Positions 51,181 to 62,569 of a stretch of DNA of 64,000 bases are shown one piece after another. Location: positions 3,844,001 to 3,908,000 of the forward strand of contig CP085826.1 of assembly GCA_020809705.1 (NCBI GenBank), given 5' to 3'. The stretch is from Calonectria ilicicola. Taxonomy: Eukaryota > Ascomycota > Sordariomycetes > Hypocreales > Nectriaceae. Position numbers and translations under genes: made by a program. Below the pieces are notes generated by a model. That model did not search any database and was not told the origin of the DNA. It worked only from the letters and a program-made list of their open reading frames with translations. Positions within the stretch are counted from its first letter, which is position 1. Every line of letters starts with the position of its first letter.

Positions 51181-51730
51181 GTGCATCTTGCGTCTACCAT
51201 TCTCAGTTTCATTGTACTCTCTCCCACGTCCCAATCAAGCGTTTTTTTTTAGACATTGAATGCATGTCCCAGCCATGTCTTAGATATCCGAGTCATTGTA
51301 TAGTTGGCGTCATTGCGGGCTATTGCAGCCCTACCATGGGCCAGCCAGAATGGAAGAAGATATATGTATATATTTAGGCAATACTGGATTTCTTTTAGTC
51401 ATCTTCCTTCTTCTTCTTTTTGTTTAACAAAGTGGTTGTATTTTGACTACATCAGTCGAATTAAATATCTGCGCCTAGGCCTATGCTATGCTATGGGTAT
51501 ATGCCAGAATGTAGGTAGATCAAGGGTCAGAGGCCGCATGCCCTCGTGTTCCGAGTCTAATAGTTAATAACAAAAATGGTGTACGTTGGTTCTAAAGGGT
51601 CCGCGCATTTTCTCATTCAATCTGTAAGCCAATTCATTTCCTTCCAAAAGCATAAAACTCCGGGTATCCGAACATCATTCATCAAGGCGAGACGAGCTGT
51701 TCTCCCCGAGAGGATCCATCCACCTCGTAC
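51181..51730. other. Intergenic between tRNA-Tyr and the 529-residue gene
   Basis: About 550 bases including the 3' flank of the leftward gene. Contains a CTATG tandem near 51481-51496. No gene is seen. Confidence 0.45.
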
Positions 51731-53320
51731 TCAGACCAGCTCTTTCGTAATCTCTTCGCGCACATGGCGGCACCATTTAAGGATGGCGGTGTCAAAATCA
51801 ATCCACACTTGGGGGCTGTTATTGTAGACAATGCCCAGCGCATCGATGGATAACATAACCTCGAAGCGCAACTCAGCTGCTTTAGCCCAGTAACGTAGGT
51901 TGTCTGCGCAACGGTAGGGCTTTTGTGTGTCGGTATGGAATGATGCAATGGCGCCGAAACGTCGTCTCGATTTCTTTACGGCGGCATTGTGAAGTTTAAC
52001 CAGACGTACGCCGTTTTGAAGAGCCTCAAGGAAAGGAGTCGGAACGTCATTTGCTATAGTCGCAGGAGTCCATTCGGGGAGAGGGTCGGCATCAGGATCC
52101 ATTGAAAGCATGAATTGTCGCTCTCGTTCCATTTCGCGTCCAGTCCAATCACCGCTTAGCCAAGCCCAGCTCTCTCTTTCCTTTCTCTCTGCGTCCTCAA
52201 TCTCCTGTTCACGCTTCAAGATGTCGAATACGCTCTCAATCCAGGATAGCATCGTGTTGATCTCCTCATCCTTCATACCATCCTTGAAGTTTCGAGTAGC
52301 CATTTGTTTCAATACTTCCATGACGGCGAGAAGGTCTGTGCGAATTTCCTTCTCAGACCTTATTGAGTCAAGTCGATCAGGGAGTTCGTGGGCTGTGTAG
52401 TAGATTTTAGCGGCTCGAATAGCGAGTGTCACAACATCAAGAATGTTCATGCCCTGAAGTTCAAACCACCCTTGGGAGTTTTGGTGTGGCATGTTGGGAT
52501 ACTGTGGGGCACCGGGCTTCTCCAGGAACGTTCCCGCCTTCCGATCCTTTGCTTCAGTTAATGCCTTGGAGGCATCTTGTAGTGTCTGCTCCACTTCTGC
52601 CTTAAGTTCGAGTATCGTTGGCGGCTTAGGGATAATCTTCTCTCTGTGATGATACGTGCTCACTGTGGGAGGGAGCATTCCCGATTCTGACTCATCGAAA
52701 CTCTCGTCATAAAAGTCGCCCATGTCCCCCTCGATCGGGGACTCGACGATGCCACCCTCGAATCCTTGTGCATCAAATTCTGGGCTGTTTCCAGTAGATG
52801 GATAAGCGGTGTCATCGTCTGACCCTAAAATCTTCGGGGTTGAGCCGGTGGTATCCAGGGCAGATAAATCCAGGGTGGCGTTCTTGGGCTTCTTGCGGGC
52901 CAGCTGTCCACCCTTGCCGTCGAGGAGACCTGTCCGAGCGAAATAATACTGTAAATGGGCAATGCTACCAAGGCTCATGACACTCTCGCGAGAGCGGGCG
53001 CTAGCGGCGAAGTCTGTGCCCTGGGGTCGCATATATCCTCGGCGACGGTGCTTCCCATCCAAACTGTAACTTGAGTGGCGAGATGTAGCCGAGATATCAG
53101 AGCGGCGAGACTGGAAACTGGCGGAAGACTGTCGAGAGAGGGCGGCGTCACTGCCAAGGGAGTCTCGGGAGGGTGCATCGGAGCCAGACCCATGAGACCA
53201 TGACGAGGTGGTCGAGAGACATCGAGAGAGCTCAGGACATGCCCCGATGGCGGGCGTCGGCAGCGTATCGGGAGGAGGCGAGTCGCATCGAAAAGAAGGG
53301 GGTTCGTTTGCAGTAGCCAT
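51731..53320 (-). CDS. Conserved-looking fungal protein, function not recognised
   Basis: Single exon, 529 residues from the ATG at 53320-53318 (context ATCATGG). The frame is open upstream, with another ATG six codons earlier (MTYFI), which is less likely. The N-terminal ~270 residues are Ser/Asp-rich and disordered, with RSLDGKHRRRG-type basic patches and many SxxS sites. The C-terminal ~260 residues look folded and helical. They include LELKAEVEQTLQDASKALTE, GWFELQGMNILDVVTLAIRA, ELPDRLDSIRSEKEIRTDLL and LKQMATRNFKDGMKDEEINT. Further on are ERESWAWLSGDWTGREMERE and DPLPEWTPATIANDVPTPFL, with a final RRFGAIASFHTD and LRYWAKAAELRFEV. The pattern resembles conserved ascomycete proteins of unknown role. 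No catalytic motif is visible. Long serine-rich regions suggest phosphorylation control. Confidence 0.85.
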   Translation of the reverse strand: MATANEPPSFRCDSPPPDTLPTPAIGACPELSRCLSTTSSWSHGSGSDAPSRDSLGSDAALSRQSSASFQSRRSDISATSRHSSYSLDGKHRRRGYMRPQGTDFAASARSRESVMSLGSIAHLQYYFARTGLLDGKGGQLARKKPKNATLDLSALDTTGSTPKILGSDDDTAYPSTGNSPEFDAQGFEGGIVESPIEGDMGDFYDESFDESESGMLPPTVSTYHHREKIIPKPPTILELKAEVEQTLQDASKALTEAKDRKAGTFLEKPGAPQYPNMPHQNSQGWFELQGMNILDVVTLAIRAAKIYYTAHELPDRLDSIRSEKEIRTDLLAVMEVLKQMATRNFKDGMKDEEINTMLSWIESVFDILKREQEIEDAERKERESWAWLSGDWTGREMERERQFMLSMDPDADPLPEWTPATIANDVPTPFLEALQNGVRLVKLHNAAVKKSRRRFGAIASFHTDTQKPYRCADNLRYWAKAAELRFEVMLSIDALGIVYNNSPQVWIDFDTAILKWCRHVREEITKELV

Positions 53321-56300
53321 GATGAAATATGTCATGCCCTCGTTCCCGGGAGCAAGTGTGTGCGAATTGAGGCTCCTTGGCAATGTGATACGGTTCGATT
53401 CACGTTCACGCAACACAGGCGGATGTCGGATTTGTAATGTGCAAGAACGCAGCAGCACTTACACCAGCGAGAGAAAGACGACGATCGACAGAAGGGCAGC
53501 GGGATGGCCCAGCTGCGCAACAATGATTGCGAGCGGGAAGTACGATCCGGCGAGCAAGGGACGGTTGGCGATAGATGAACGTTGGCTTGGAAAATAATGG
53601 GAAGCGGAAGGGCGATCGAAGGGGCAGTTGGGATTAATTCCAGGGGTTTTGGTGACGGGGCGACGCCGCAATAGTATGGTCTAGGCTGGTTGGCGGGACA
53701 GGCCGACAAGGGGCCCCGTCAGGAAATTGCGTTGGGCGCGTGTTCTGGTCTTTTTCGGTGCCAGCTAGTGGGAAGCATGGGCAGGTGTGATCACACACAC
53801 GCACGCACTAGGTACCAGGACCAAGGCCAAGGGAAAAAAGACAACGTGATTGTTCGCGTGGTTGTACGCTTTTGTGTTAGTAGGTGATGTCGGTGAGAAG
53901 GGTCCGGAGGAGGGGTGATGGATAGCCCCAAAAGTTGAAAAGTGATGCAGATATGCAACAAACCAGAGACAGAAAGGGGACAGGGCAGAACAAAGAAAAG
54001 AAACACACAATGGCTTAAGGTTGAAATAAGTAAGAAACCAAAAAAGTAAGCGAGTGATAAGCAGTAAACAAGCAAAGAGATGATATGTATGCAGTCAGTC
54101 AGTCAGTCGGCGCTTTAGTGGCGACCAAGCAATAAGAAACCAGACGAAGCCAGAGATGACAAGCCGCGGGTGGAGCCACCTTAGCAGCCGAAAGTGGGCG
54201 GCGAAGAAAGGAGCACTTGTTTAGTTTACCGCCAACATGGATGACAACATGTCCAAGTAAACAACGTAAGCAATCGCTCTGCAGGATGGCGGAGAAGGGG
54301 TGACAGTGAGTGCCTCTTTTATGCCACCCGTCGCAACAAAGAAGAGCAGGCCTGGCCGTATGCTTGAATTTCCACCCGGCCCAGGGCTGCGGTGAGCTCG
54401 TCGTTCATGTCTTTCAGGTGTCTTTCGGGTGTCATATCCCCAGGCAACTACTTTCTAATTTCCTCCAGATTGATTGGAATTCCACTTCCCGCGAGCCTTT
54501 CCCTCTTCTTTCTTCTTATTCCTTTTTTTCTTCTTTTAGCCTTTACCCCTCTCGGTTGGTTACTTCTCCAAGTACTCACACAGGGAGGTAGCCTTTTTTG
54601 CATGTAGTGGGCGTTGGCGTCCTAAGCCAACCATAAAGCTAAGACACCATTTCCGCGAACTGTCATCTCCAACCGAGCGTTTGACAGCAGCTCCGTCGGG
54701 AGAATTCACATTGAGAGAGGCTCACGGACTTTATCGCCCCTCCTCTTTCTTCAGATCTACCACGCTAAATGGCTCTTAGCCGACGTGTCCATGCGCTGGC
54801 AGTCCACGTTGTTGCCCGTGCGACCGGTTTAAATATGTTCAATCCATTAACGCTCTCAGTCTCACCAGCATCAATTGTCCAGTAAATACGTCTTCGGGTG
54901 CCATATGTTGGAATTCCTTTAAGCCGTTGGCTGGGAACTCACGTTGACTGATTTGCCTGCATGGCACTTCCACCAAGCCCACACTAGTTACTAGCTGGCT
55001 TGAAGCCAAAGTGCTCTGATCGACAAGCGAATACCCCGAACAGAGGTCACGCTGTCAACGCGGCTTCAAGCCAATCTGCCGTCCCAGGCAACCCTAGCTG
55101 CATTCTTTATTCCAACATATCATACTCCGTACATACGGGGGTTTTTATGTCAGCATCTCCCCCTAGATCAAAGCTTCATGTGCAGCGTATATGCTATGTG
55201 TACTTTGTTGAAAGGCTGATGGTTACGAAGTCAAATATGACGGCGGAGCATTTGGCTCGCTTGTCCCCGCAGCACCCAGACGAGCGCCCTATTCATTTCA
55301 TGATGCAGGAGATGCATGCATACTGCGGGACGTGACGTGGCCAAGAAGGCCGCAAAAGTTGTTGTTGTTGCTTTTTTTTTTCTTTTTTCTTTCCGCTGGT
55401 TCCCCTAACATGTGATATATCTCCTACATCTCACATGCATGTTCGGAGGTAACTGGCGGTTGAAAATGCACGCACAGCGACCTGTTATCCAAAGGAATAA
55501 CGGGTGGTGATTTGGAGTCGACCCGCTGCATCAGAAATGCGCCCCGCCAGCCCAGACTAGAGCTCGTGATGAAAGGAGAATGCGATTTCCATCCGCCCCC
55601 CCTGGACCCCGGCTACTCGCCTCTTTTCGCAGGTAGGGTTCCCGTCGGCTTCCTTTCCAACCCTTGTCGTTAGCCTCCGCCCCTCGCTTCTCCCCCTGGC
55701 AAAAAAAAAAAAAGATTCTCGAAATCACGTTGCGCTCAATGATGGTGGCCCTCCGTCGTTTTCGGCCGGCATCATCTTGATTGGGTAGCATGGGCGGCCG
55801 GCACTCCATGACGGCTATGGGTGGGCTTGGGGGCTGCAATCTTGAGTGTGTCCCCATGTCCCACGTCTGCATTTCGCCTGCCAGTCAATACCAGGAAGCT
55901 CCCTGGTCATGCGCGTACCATTGTTTGGGGAGGCTTCCAACCGTCGGCAGCGCGCCGTTGTTAGGTACCTGCCACTGATGCAAGACAGCGGCGAGTGAGG
56001 GGCACAGCTGTGTAAGACAAGAAAAGGGTGATAACTCGGGTTTAGGACAGTCGGGGCGGCATGGTGGTGATAGGATCCGAACGCCACTTGAGGAGCATCA
56101 CGTTGCCTTGCCAAAATAAACAAAGCAAAAATAGGACATTAATTAATTCTTCCACGGACTTGTCCGTAGTCGCAGCAGAAGAGCCGCTGGTGAAGGTTAA
56201 AGCCGAGCATGTGGCTGGTGAGCTAGGGGAGAAGAGGGTACGAGCAGGGGTGGAGAGTAAAGGTAATACAGATATTGGCATTCCCACCCAACTTCATGCG

Positions 56301-58285
56301 GTCCGAAGAAATAACCCGAGATGTTCGTGTAGTGTACGACACAACCCTTGAAAGATTGTCCCTTATCTACTTTTCCCTGCTATTTTTCACCTGCTGAATA
56401 AGAAAAGAAAATATGAATAAAATATAAATAAATAAATTAGATATATGAATTTATTTATTTCCAGGTATCAACTTGATATTTTGAGCGGTTAAGCTCTGTG
56501 ATGCCTCATTGGAAAATGCCACTAAGGCACGATCTTTCAGGGGGTGTATTATATTCGTACAGACAACGGGCTCGACAGGCTCGCTTTCATTGCCAATTAG
56601 TGCCGTTACCCTCCGTCGGTTCCGGGGGACTGTGGTGCCCGCTGTCAACCCTGCCAAATTTTTTTTAATTTGTCTTGGCTTGCGGTGCTAAAACCAAAAT
56701 TAGCCTAACTGAGCATTATGGGCGAACGGCATCCGGCTGGTTGCCACATGCAATCAATGTCTTTCTCTGCTCTCGGCGACGTGTATCTCTGTGACAGCAT
56801 CTATGTCCCGCGGTTCGCGTTTCCCTTACTGCGAGGCATTCTCTCTTGCTTGAGGGGGCTGGTCCAGCCAATATTACAGGGCGACCGCCTTTGTCCACCG
56901 AAAAATGACACTTGCCTCCTGTCTCGCGTTTCAACGGGTCGACCCTTGAATTCGTCCATAAACCTGACATCACATTCAAGTATCCGTCAGCCCAACCCAA
57001 CCAGCCTACCCAACAGCACCGTACCGCACCACGCTGCTACATGTACCACTCTGTAGTAGTCCCTTGCTTGCCAATACCTTCCCTGCCGAGAGTACCAACC
57101 TAGTCTTACCCATCCTCTCAATTTCCTCTCCCTCCATCCAATCTTGCAACTCCCTCTTGTCCTCTTTTCCTCCACGGCCCTCCTCCCCCTTTGCCATTCT
57201 TCTGGTTCTTCCGTCCAACCTTTCGGCGTCCCATTACTTCCATTCCGACCAGTTCCTTTTTCGTACACCCCCCCCCCCCTCTTTTTTTTTCGGGCCCTCC
57301 CCCCGTCATCACCCAGCGCGGACGCCCTATGATCGTCATATGAGAAGGCCACGGCATTCACCCACCAGCCAGCCATCCAGCCAGCATTTGCCGCCCCGAC
57401 GACGCCCACAGCTACCAATATCCAGAAGAGGCCGGCGTCGTCCCCTCCACTCCCCTTTCGCGGCGTCTCTTCCCTTTTTTCCGTTTCCTAGACTGAACAA
57501 TCACCGTACGCCAGCCCTCCCTCCATTCCTCGCCAGCACCGACTCGTCAATTCCTGGGGTACCTATTTAGCTGTCCACCTGGACGGGTAGCTTACCTTAG
57601 CCAAGCTACTACCGGACGCCGCCACTGGGACAGCGCATCATTGCACATCCATCTGGCAGCCGATCCTTCTGCAGGTGCCTACTGGCTTCACGGACGGGGG
57701 CCTCCTGTCTCCAATCGCAGTGCCAATCGCTGCTGCAACTCTTGTTCCGTGGCCTGAGGGCCCTCCCCACCTCACTGGCTGACAGCCCTTCCGCTCAGGC
57801 CATCAGCGCCCCCAGGTCTGCCACCCATCTCCTGTCCTGCTCTCTCATAACCAGTCGCTCCCTTGTTTGTTTGCGTGCCCCGGCACATTTTGGGGCCCAG
57901 GCATCCGCCCTGCTGCTCGCCTAGACTTTCTCGTTTTCAGGCTTCCTGTTCGCCCGAGCCTGCGAATAGTAGTCACTCGAAAACAAGGAAAAGAACAGAC
58001 AAAATTCTGAGGCGAGCCTACTGCACTGCACAGTACCGAGACACAACAGATCGCCCGCAACTTCGAACTCTGGCTACCCACTCCCGTTTCACTTGCATCT
58101 GATCACCCATTCCTAACTCCCACATCCAAATCGCGAGAGGGTTTTTTTTTTTTTTTTTTTGGTTTCAAAGAAAGAACAAACAGGAAAGAAAACAAAACCC
58201 TGATATCTTAACCTGGAATCCAAAACCTGGCTTAGCACTAATTACCTCCCTCGGTTTCCAAGGGGGGTTGCATCCAGCGATTTAA
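53321..58285. other. Long intergenic region upstream of the 529-residue gene and KAR9
   Basis: About 5 kb between two divergent genes. 53321-54300 is probably the promoter of the leftward gene. 54000-56900 has only short unrelated frames, T- and A-runs at about 55371-55387 and 55699-55712, and an AT-rich patch at 56395-56460. From about 57000 to 58285 the plus strand is strongly C/T-rich with a long T-run at 58142-58160; this reads as the KAR9 promoter and leader. A 168-codon frame at 57064-57570 is Ser/Pro-rich and overlaps the CT-rich leader; I do not consider it a gene. Confidence 0.45.
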
Positions 58286-61200
58286 ATGAGTACCAGTCAA
58301 TCGCTCACGACGACAACTGCCGTCGATCCCATTACGGCGCCCGATTTTTCTCAAGCCAGCGATTCGGACGACTCGTCCATTCCAAAGACTCCTTGCTCTA
58401 GCAGCAGCACGGGTGAAAGCCCGGGAGCCGTAAACACAGCCGCCGACTTGAGCGTGGGCCTCAGCGACAGCCTCCACCACTGCCGCGACCAGGAGGACCA
58501 TGATGCGCCCGCGGACCTACTGAAATTCGCTGACGTCCCCAGCCAACTAACTCACCTGCCTTTTACCCCCGGTTCGACTGATCCATCCACCCACGCCCCA
58601 AAGCCAGAACCAAATTCCAGCTCTACCACCACCACCATCTTCACTCCAAACTTGACGACTACTCCTTCTGCTACCTCTACCACGACTCCCACCCCTGCCG
58701 ACTCTGCCGCCTCCATCTCTTCCAAGGCAACTCTCGCAACCACCAGCCCGTCTCAACCCCCTTCACCCTTACCTACCGCCGCCGCCATTCGCAAGACATC
58801 CCCTGGACTAGCTGCCCGTCTCAAAGCTCTAGGCTTTGGCACTGCAAGATCACCAGGTGCCCTAACCGCGCAGCAATACGATCACATCGGTCGCCTCAAC
58901 GAAGACCAGCTCCGCCAGCTAGACGAAAATCATCAGGCGGGTTCGGCCACGTCGGTCATCACCCGGCGCGGTCGCCCGTGGAAGGGCGTATCCTCGTCCC
59001 CCAAGACCGCCGCCGCCGAGCTTGATATCGACGTGCCCCCCGTCAAAGACGACGATACCTCTCCCGTCGCGAGCCTCCTCCCCGAAATCATAACACCTGA
59101 CCCTCTGGATATGGACACATACAAGTACCGTCTGCCCGACCACACCAATGGCAATGGGACGAAGGTCACCCTCGATACGCGTCGAGAGCACATAGAACGA
59201 TCGTCTGGTCCTCCTACCCCAGATGATGCCATCCCTCCTCCACCTCCTCCCAAAGACACGCCCGTCACCTCACCCATCCCAGCTACGCCGCCAACCGATT
59301 ATACCCCTAATCTCAACTCTTACTTCACTCCAAGTCACAACCGCCCAGGTTCCATCTACACCTTATCACGTGTTTCATTTGCGAATCAACTTGCTCAACT
59401 TACTTCTCTGCAGCTACCGGATGCAGAGTCTCTGGCCAGCCAGGTTACGGCTATTCCGACCGCCCAAGTTGCCGCCAAGGCACTCATTAACGCTGCCGAT
59501 CAGATTCGAAGTTGGATTTACAAAGCCTCCGAGGTTGTTGGCGGCCTCGACAGCGAAGATGACGTCGAATGGGCGGCTGCTGGTGGGCGAGAGGGGCTCG
59601 CCGAGGTGGAAAACGCCATTATTCGCTTTGAGGGATTGGTCAATGCCTACGTCAGTGCGATTGAACAGCTTCAAAACCGAGACGACATTGCCAATGTTTC
59701 CCCTGTCGATCTGAACCAAGCCGTTGCTCAGATGGAATCTGTCATGTGCGAGTGGGACAAGATCCGACGAACCTTACAAGTCGTTAGAGCTCAGGTCGAG
59801 ATCGCCATGGAGTGGGAAGAGCTTTGGAATAACGTTCTCGGTGATATCCAAGGCGAAATGGACGAGCTCAGCAGATTGGTATTTGAGATGGAGGAGCGTC
59901 GCCACAAGAGTCTTATGGCCGCCGCCAGCGGCGACGGTGTTGATATCGGCGACCTCGAGACGATAGTTGAGGAGACGCCTCCTCATGCTACCCGCCTTCA
60001 AACGCAGAGCCGCTACAGCCTCCCACCGGCCTTCCCGGTGGCCCCCAGCTCTCCAAGCGCATCAACTTTGTCCCAAGACGATTCCAGCCTTCTTGCCCTC
60101 TTCGCCCGCATGCAGCCCTTGAGGGCATCCCTAGATTTTTTGCCAATGCGACTATCTGTCTTTGAGACACGAGCGGACAGGTCTTTCCCCACTGCCTGCG
60201 ATGAACTCAAGATGCGCCACGACAACCTTGATGCAAGCTACAAGAAGCTAGAGAAGGATGCGGAGTCCCTCCGTAAAGAATTGGGCGAGGACAGATGGGT
60301 AATTGTCTTCCGTGGCGCTGGTCGTCAAGCTCAGAAGATGCAGGAGTCTGTCGAAAGGTCGTTGCTCAAACTCAAGGAAGCTGCTGAGTCGGGACTACAC
60401 CTGACAAACCAGCCAGCCATGACCAAGAAACTCGAAAGCTACGAAGCCAAGAAGACACACTATGGCCCTGCTATTGAACGAGTCTTGTCCATCATTGACA
60501 AGGGAGTAAAAGATCGTCTTACAGTCAACGGAGAGATTCTACGTCTACACACTGATATGCAAGCACGATGGGAGGCGCTCAAGTTCCAGATGAGGGAAGC
60601 CGAAGTCATTATTGAAGACATCCAGGCCGATAGAGGTCAATTGAGAGATTCCATCTCAAGCATGCTCTCTAATGACAGATCAACGATAGGAAGCGGACGC
60701 GAGACTCCCGGGAGCTCCCCGCCATCATCCGTCATCATGTCGAGCTTAGGCATGGACCCTCATACGCCTACCTCCAAACCGCCCAAGGCCAGACCATCAA
60801 ACGGCCCCAACTCTCGCACAATACCCTCCAACCGACGCCACTCCTCGCTTCCCGCACCCACGTCCCATCTTGGCAGAAAACCGGGCTACTCTCGCCTGTC
60901 TACTGTTGCCAGCTCGAACAACCTCTCCGCGTCGAATCTTGCTGCCGCCAGCCAGATCAAGCGACCCGGTTCGACAGCTGGCAACCGACCTCGCTGGAAT
61001 GGCTCAACTAATGCTGGAGATGTGGATACAGGTCATAACTTCAAGCCCCTAAGTTTGACGACACCCAGTCCATACGCCAGAAAAAGCCCTGCCACACAAC
61101 GGTCTGTGAGCTCCCTAACTCCTGGTTCCGGTTCGAAGTTGCCCATGCTGCGAAGCCCCATGGCGCGGGCTGTCTCGGAGTCTCCTCGTATTTCTCCTCG

Positions 61201-61597
61201 GGTAGGCTCACATGCCGACGATACTCCTACTAGGACTGGTCATTCTCGGCTTTCGTTCCGAGAGAGGCTAAATTCCCCTGCTCCACATGCACAACACACG
61301 GCTACACACACGGCTACAAAGAATCGGTTAACCACCAAGCCCTCAATGGGCACACTCTCTTCAGGTCGACGGTCCTCACTCAACACGCAAAGACCATCAT
61401 TTGGCGAAAGTGAGGCTCGGCCCAGCAGGCCGGCTAGTTCCTTGGCCTCAACAAACTCGAGAAGGAGCAGTCTCTTACCTCAACCGATGGTGAGGGAGGG
61501 AGAATCAGGTCGTGGGAGTCCATCAGGCCCAAGGTTTGGCTTACGCAAGGTCACACCCACCGATCCAAAGGACTTGAAGCCACGATGGCGACATTGA
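58286..61597 (+). CDS. KAR9-family microtubule-associated/spindle-positioning protein
   Basis: Single exon, 1103 residues from the ATG in MSTSQSLTTTTAVDPITAPD. Residues 1-360 are low in complexity (Ser/Thr/Pro-rich). Residues ~360-800 are helical and match my memory of the fungal KAR9 domain: QLAQLTSLQLPDAESLASQV, AADQIRSWIYKASEVVGGLD, EVENAIIRFEGLVNAYVSAI, DKIRRTLQVVRAQVEIAMEW and EDRWVIVFRGAGRQAQKMQE. The last ~300 residues are basic and Ser/Pro-rich (RPSNGPNSRTIPSNRRHSSL, KPSMGTLSSGRRSS), a microtubule and EB1-binding type tail. Yeast Kar9 links Bim1/EB1 on microtubule plus ends to actin-based transport and orients the spindle. The SxIP motif is not exactly present; RTIP and SKLP are near versions. 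The family call rests on motif memory, so the yeast role should be carried over with care. Confidence 0.82.
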   Translation: MSTSQSLTTTTAVDPITAPDFSQASDSDDSSIPKTPCSSSSTGESPGAVNTAADLSVGLSDSLHHCRDQEDHDAPADLLKFADVPSQLTHLPFTPGSTDPSTHAPKPEPNSSSTTTTIFTPNLTTTPSATSTTTPTPADSAASISSKATLATTSPSQPPSPLPTAAAIRKTSPGLAARLKALGFGTARSPGALTAQQYDHIGRLNEDQLRQLDENHQAGSATSVITRRGRPWKGVSSSPKTAAAELDIDVPPVKDDDTSPVASLLPEIITPDPLDMDTYKYRLPDHTNGNGTKVTLDTRREHIERSSGPPTPDDAIPPPPPPKDTPVTSPIPATPPTDYTPNLNSYFTPSHNRPGSIYTLSRVSFANQLAQLTSLQLPDAESLASQVTAIPTAQVAAKALINAADQIRSWIYKASEVVGGLDSEDDVEWAAAGGREGLAEVENAIIRFEGLVNAYVSAIEQLQNRDDIANVSPVDLNQAVAQMESVMCEWDKIRRTLQVVRAQVEIAMEWEELWNNVLGDIQGEMDELSRLVFEMEERRHKSLMAAASGDGVDIGDLETIVEETPPHATRLQTQSRYSLPPAFPVAPSSPSASTLSQDDSSLLALFARMQPLRASLDFLPMRLSVFETRADRSFPTACDELKMRHDNLDASYKKLEKDAESLRKELGEDRWVIVFRGAGRQAQKMQESVERSLLKLKEAAESGLHLTNQPAMTKKLESYEAKKTHYGPAIERVLSIIDKGVKDRLTVNGEILRLHTDMQARWEALKFQMREAEVIIEDIQADRGQLRDSISSMLSNDRSTIGSGRETPGSSPPSSVIMSSLGMDPHTPTSKPPKARPSNGPNSRTIPSNRRHSSLPAPTSHLGRKPGYSRLSTVASSNNLSASNLAAASQIKRPGSTAGNRPRWNGSTNAGDVDTGHNFKPLSLTTPSPYARKSPATQRSVSSLTPGSGSKLPMLRSPMARAVSESPRISPRVGSHADDTPTRTGHSRLSFRERLNSPAPHAQHTATHTATKNRLTTKPSMGTLSSGRRSSLNTQRPSFGESEARPSRPASSLASTNSRRSSLLPQPMVREGESGRGSPSGPRFGLRKVTPTDPKDLKPRWRH

Positions 61598-62569
61598 TGT
61601 CCACCGCAAGATTTCGGTCTTTTTTTTTTCAGCAGCATTATGGCTACAACCACGCTCACTCTAACGCCCCCGGAGAAAGCGGTTCCAATTTGTGCTCACG
61701 TTACACACTTTTTTGTCACGATTTGACTTGATCAGCACCCCTTCAGATTGTAAATATCTCTCTCAGCCCCAGGGACGATAGGAGCAAGGCGTGCCATGTT
61801 TTAAGGAAACCCATTTTGCTTGCACAGCATGGCGTACCGGGCAGGGAAGGGATGGTTCAGACGACGGAGTTTTTAGGGAACGACTTAAGGAGTGGTAGCC
61901 TTGTATTAGCTGGTTTTGGTTTTGCTTTCCTTGGGGCTCTTGGCACACATTTGCGAGGATTTCTACCCTCACTTGTTTCAATATTCAGTTCGATATTCAA
62001 TTAGGCACGTTACGCGTTGTAATTAGGGAACCCGGGCAATTTGACTTGTAACTCCAGGATTCAGTGCAGTTGAATTAGAATCGCGATACCCCCAAAGGCC
62101 ATCGATTTTGATTTTTTTTTTCTTTCGGGTATCGAGGTTGAAAGGCGTTGTAGCGAAGGGCATGGTCAGATATCATGAAATTCTTATTATTTTTCACATT
62201 TATTTGTACACGCTCCCGTACCTTGCGCCTCCTGTCATGATGATTCTATTAAAGCACCAAGGGGTCCAGCTAGCAGCAGCCTGTAATGATGTTGGATGCC
62301 ATCCTGTCCATCACATGTATCCCCCAATTGAAAAGAGCCGCGCCTCGCCACCGCCCATGCAAACCGGTTTTATTTAGAACTCCCCCACAAGGATGTGCCC
62401 GCCATGCCGCATGGCGTAAATAATGGTTCCTGAGTAAACGTAATATTCTTGCATTCATGTCATCAAAGCGCCGTCTTCATTAGGCATGTCATGCTTATTT
62501 CACTTTTCCTGTTTTCTTTCCTTCTATCGCTATCCCTCATTAAGGCTTAGATCAAGCCAAGTATCTGCT
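61598..62569. other. Convergent 3' flanks of KAR9 and the RecQ-type gene
   Basis: About 970 bases between stop codons of converging genes. T-runs at about 61620-61629 and 62112-62120. No gene is seen. Confidence 0.45.

Noticed and set aside
57064..57570. 168-codon open frame before KAR9
   Set aside because: It lies in a C/T-rich leader; the Ser/Pro-rich translation is what CT-rich DNA gives by chance, with no domain motif.
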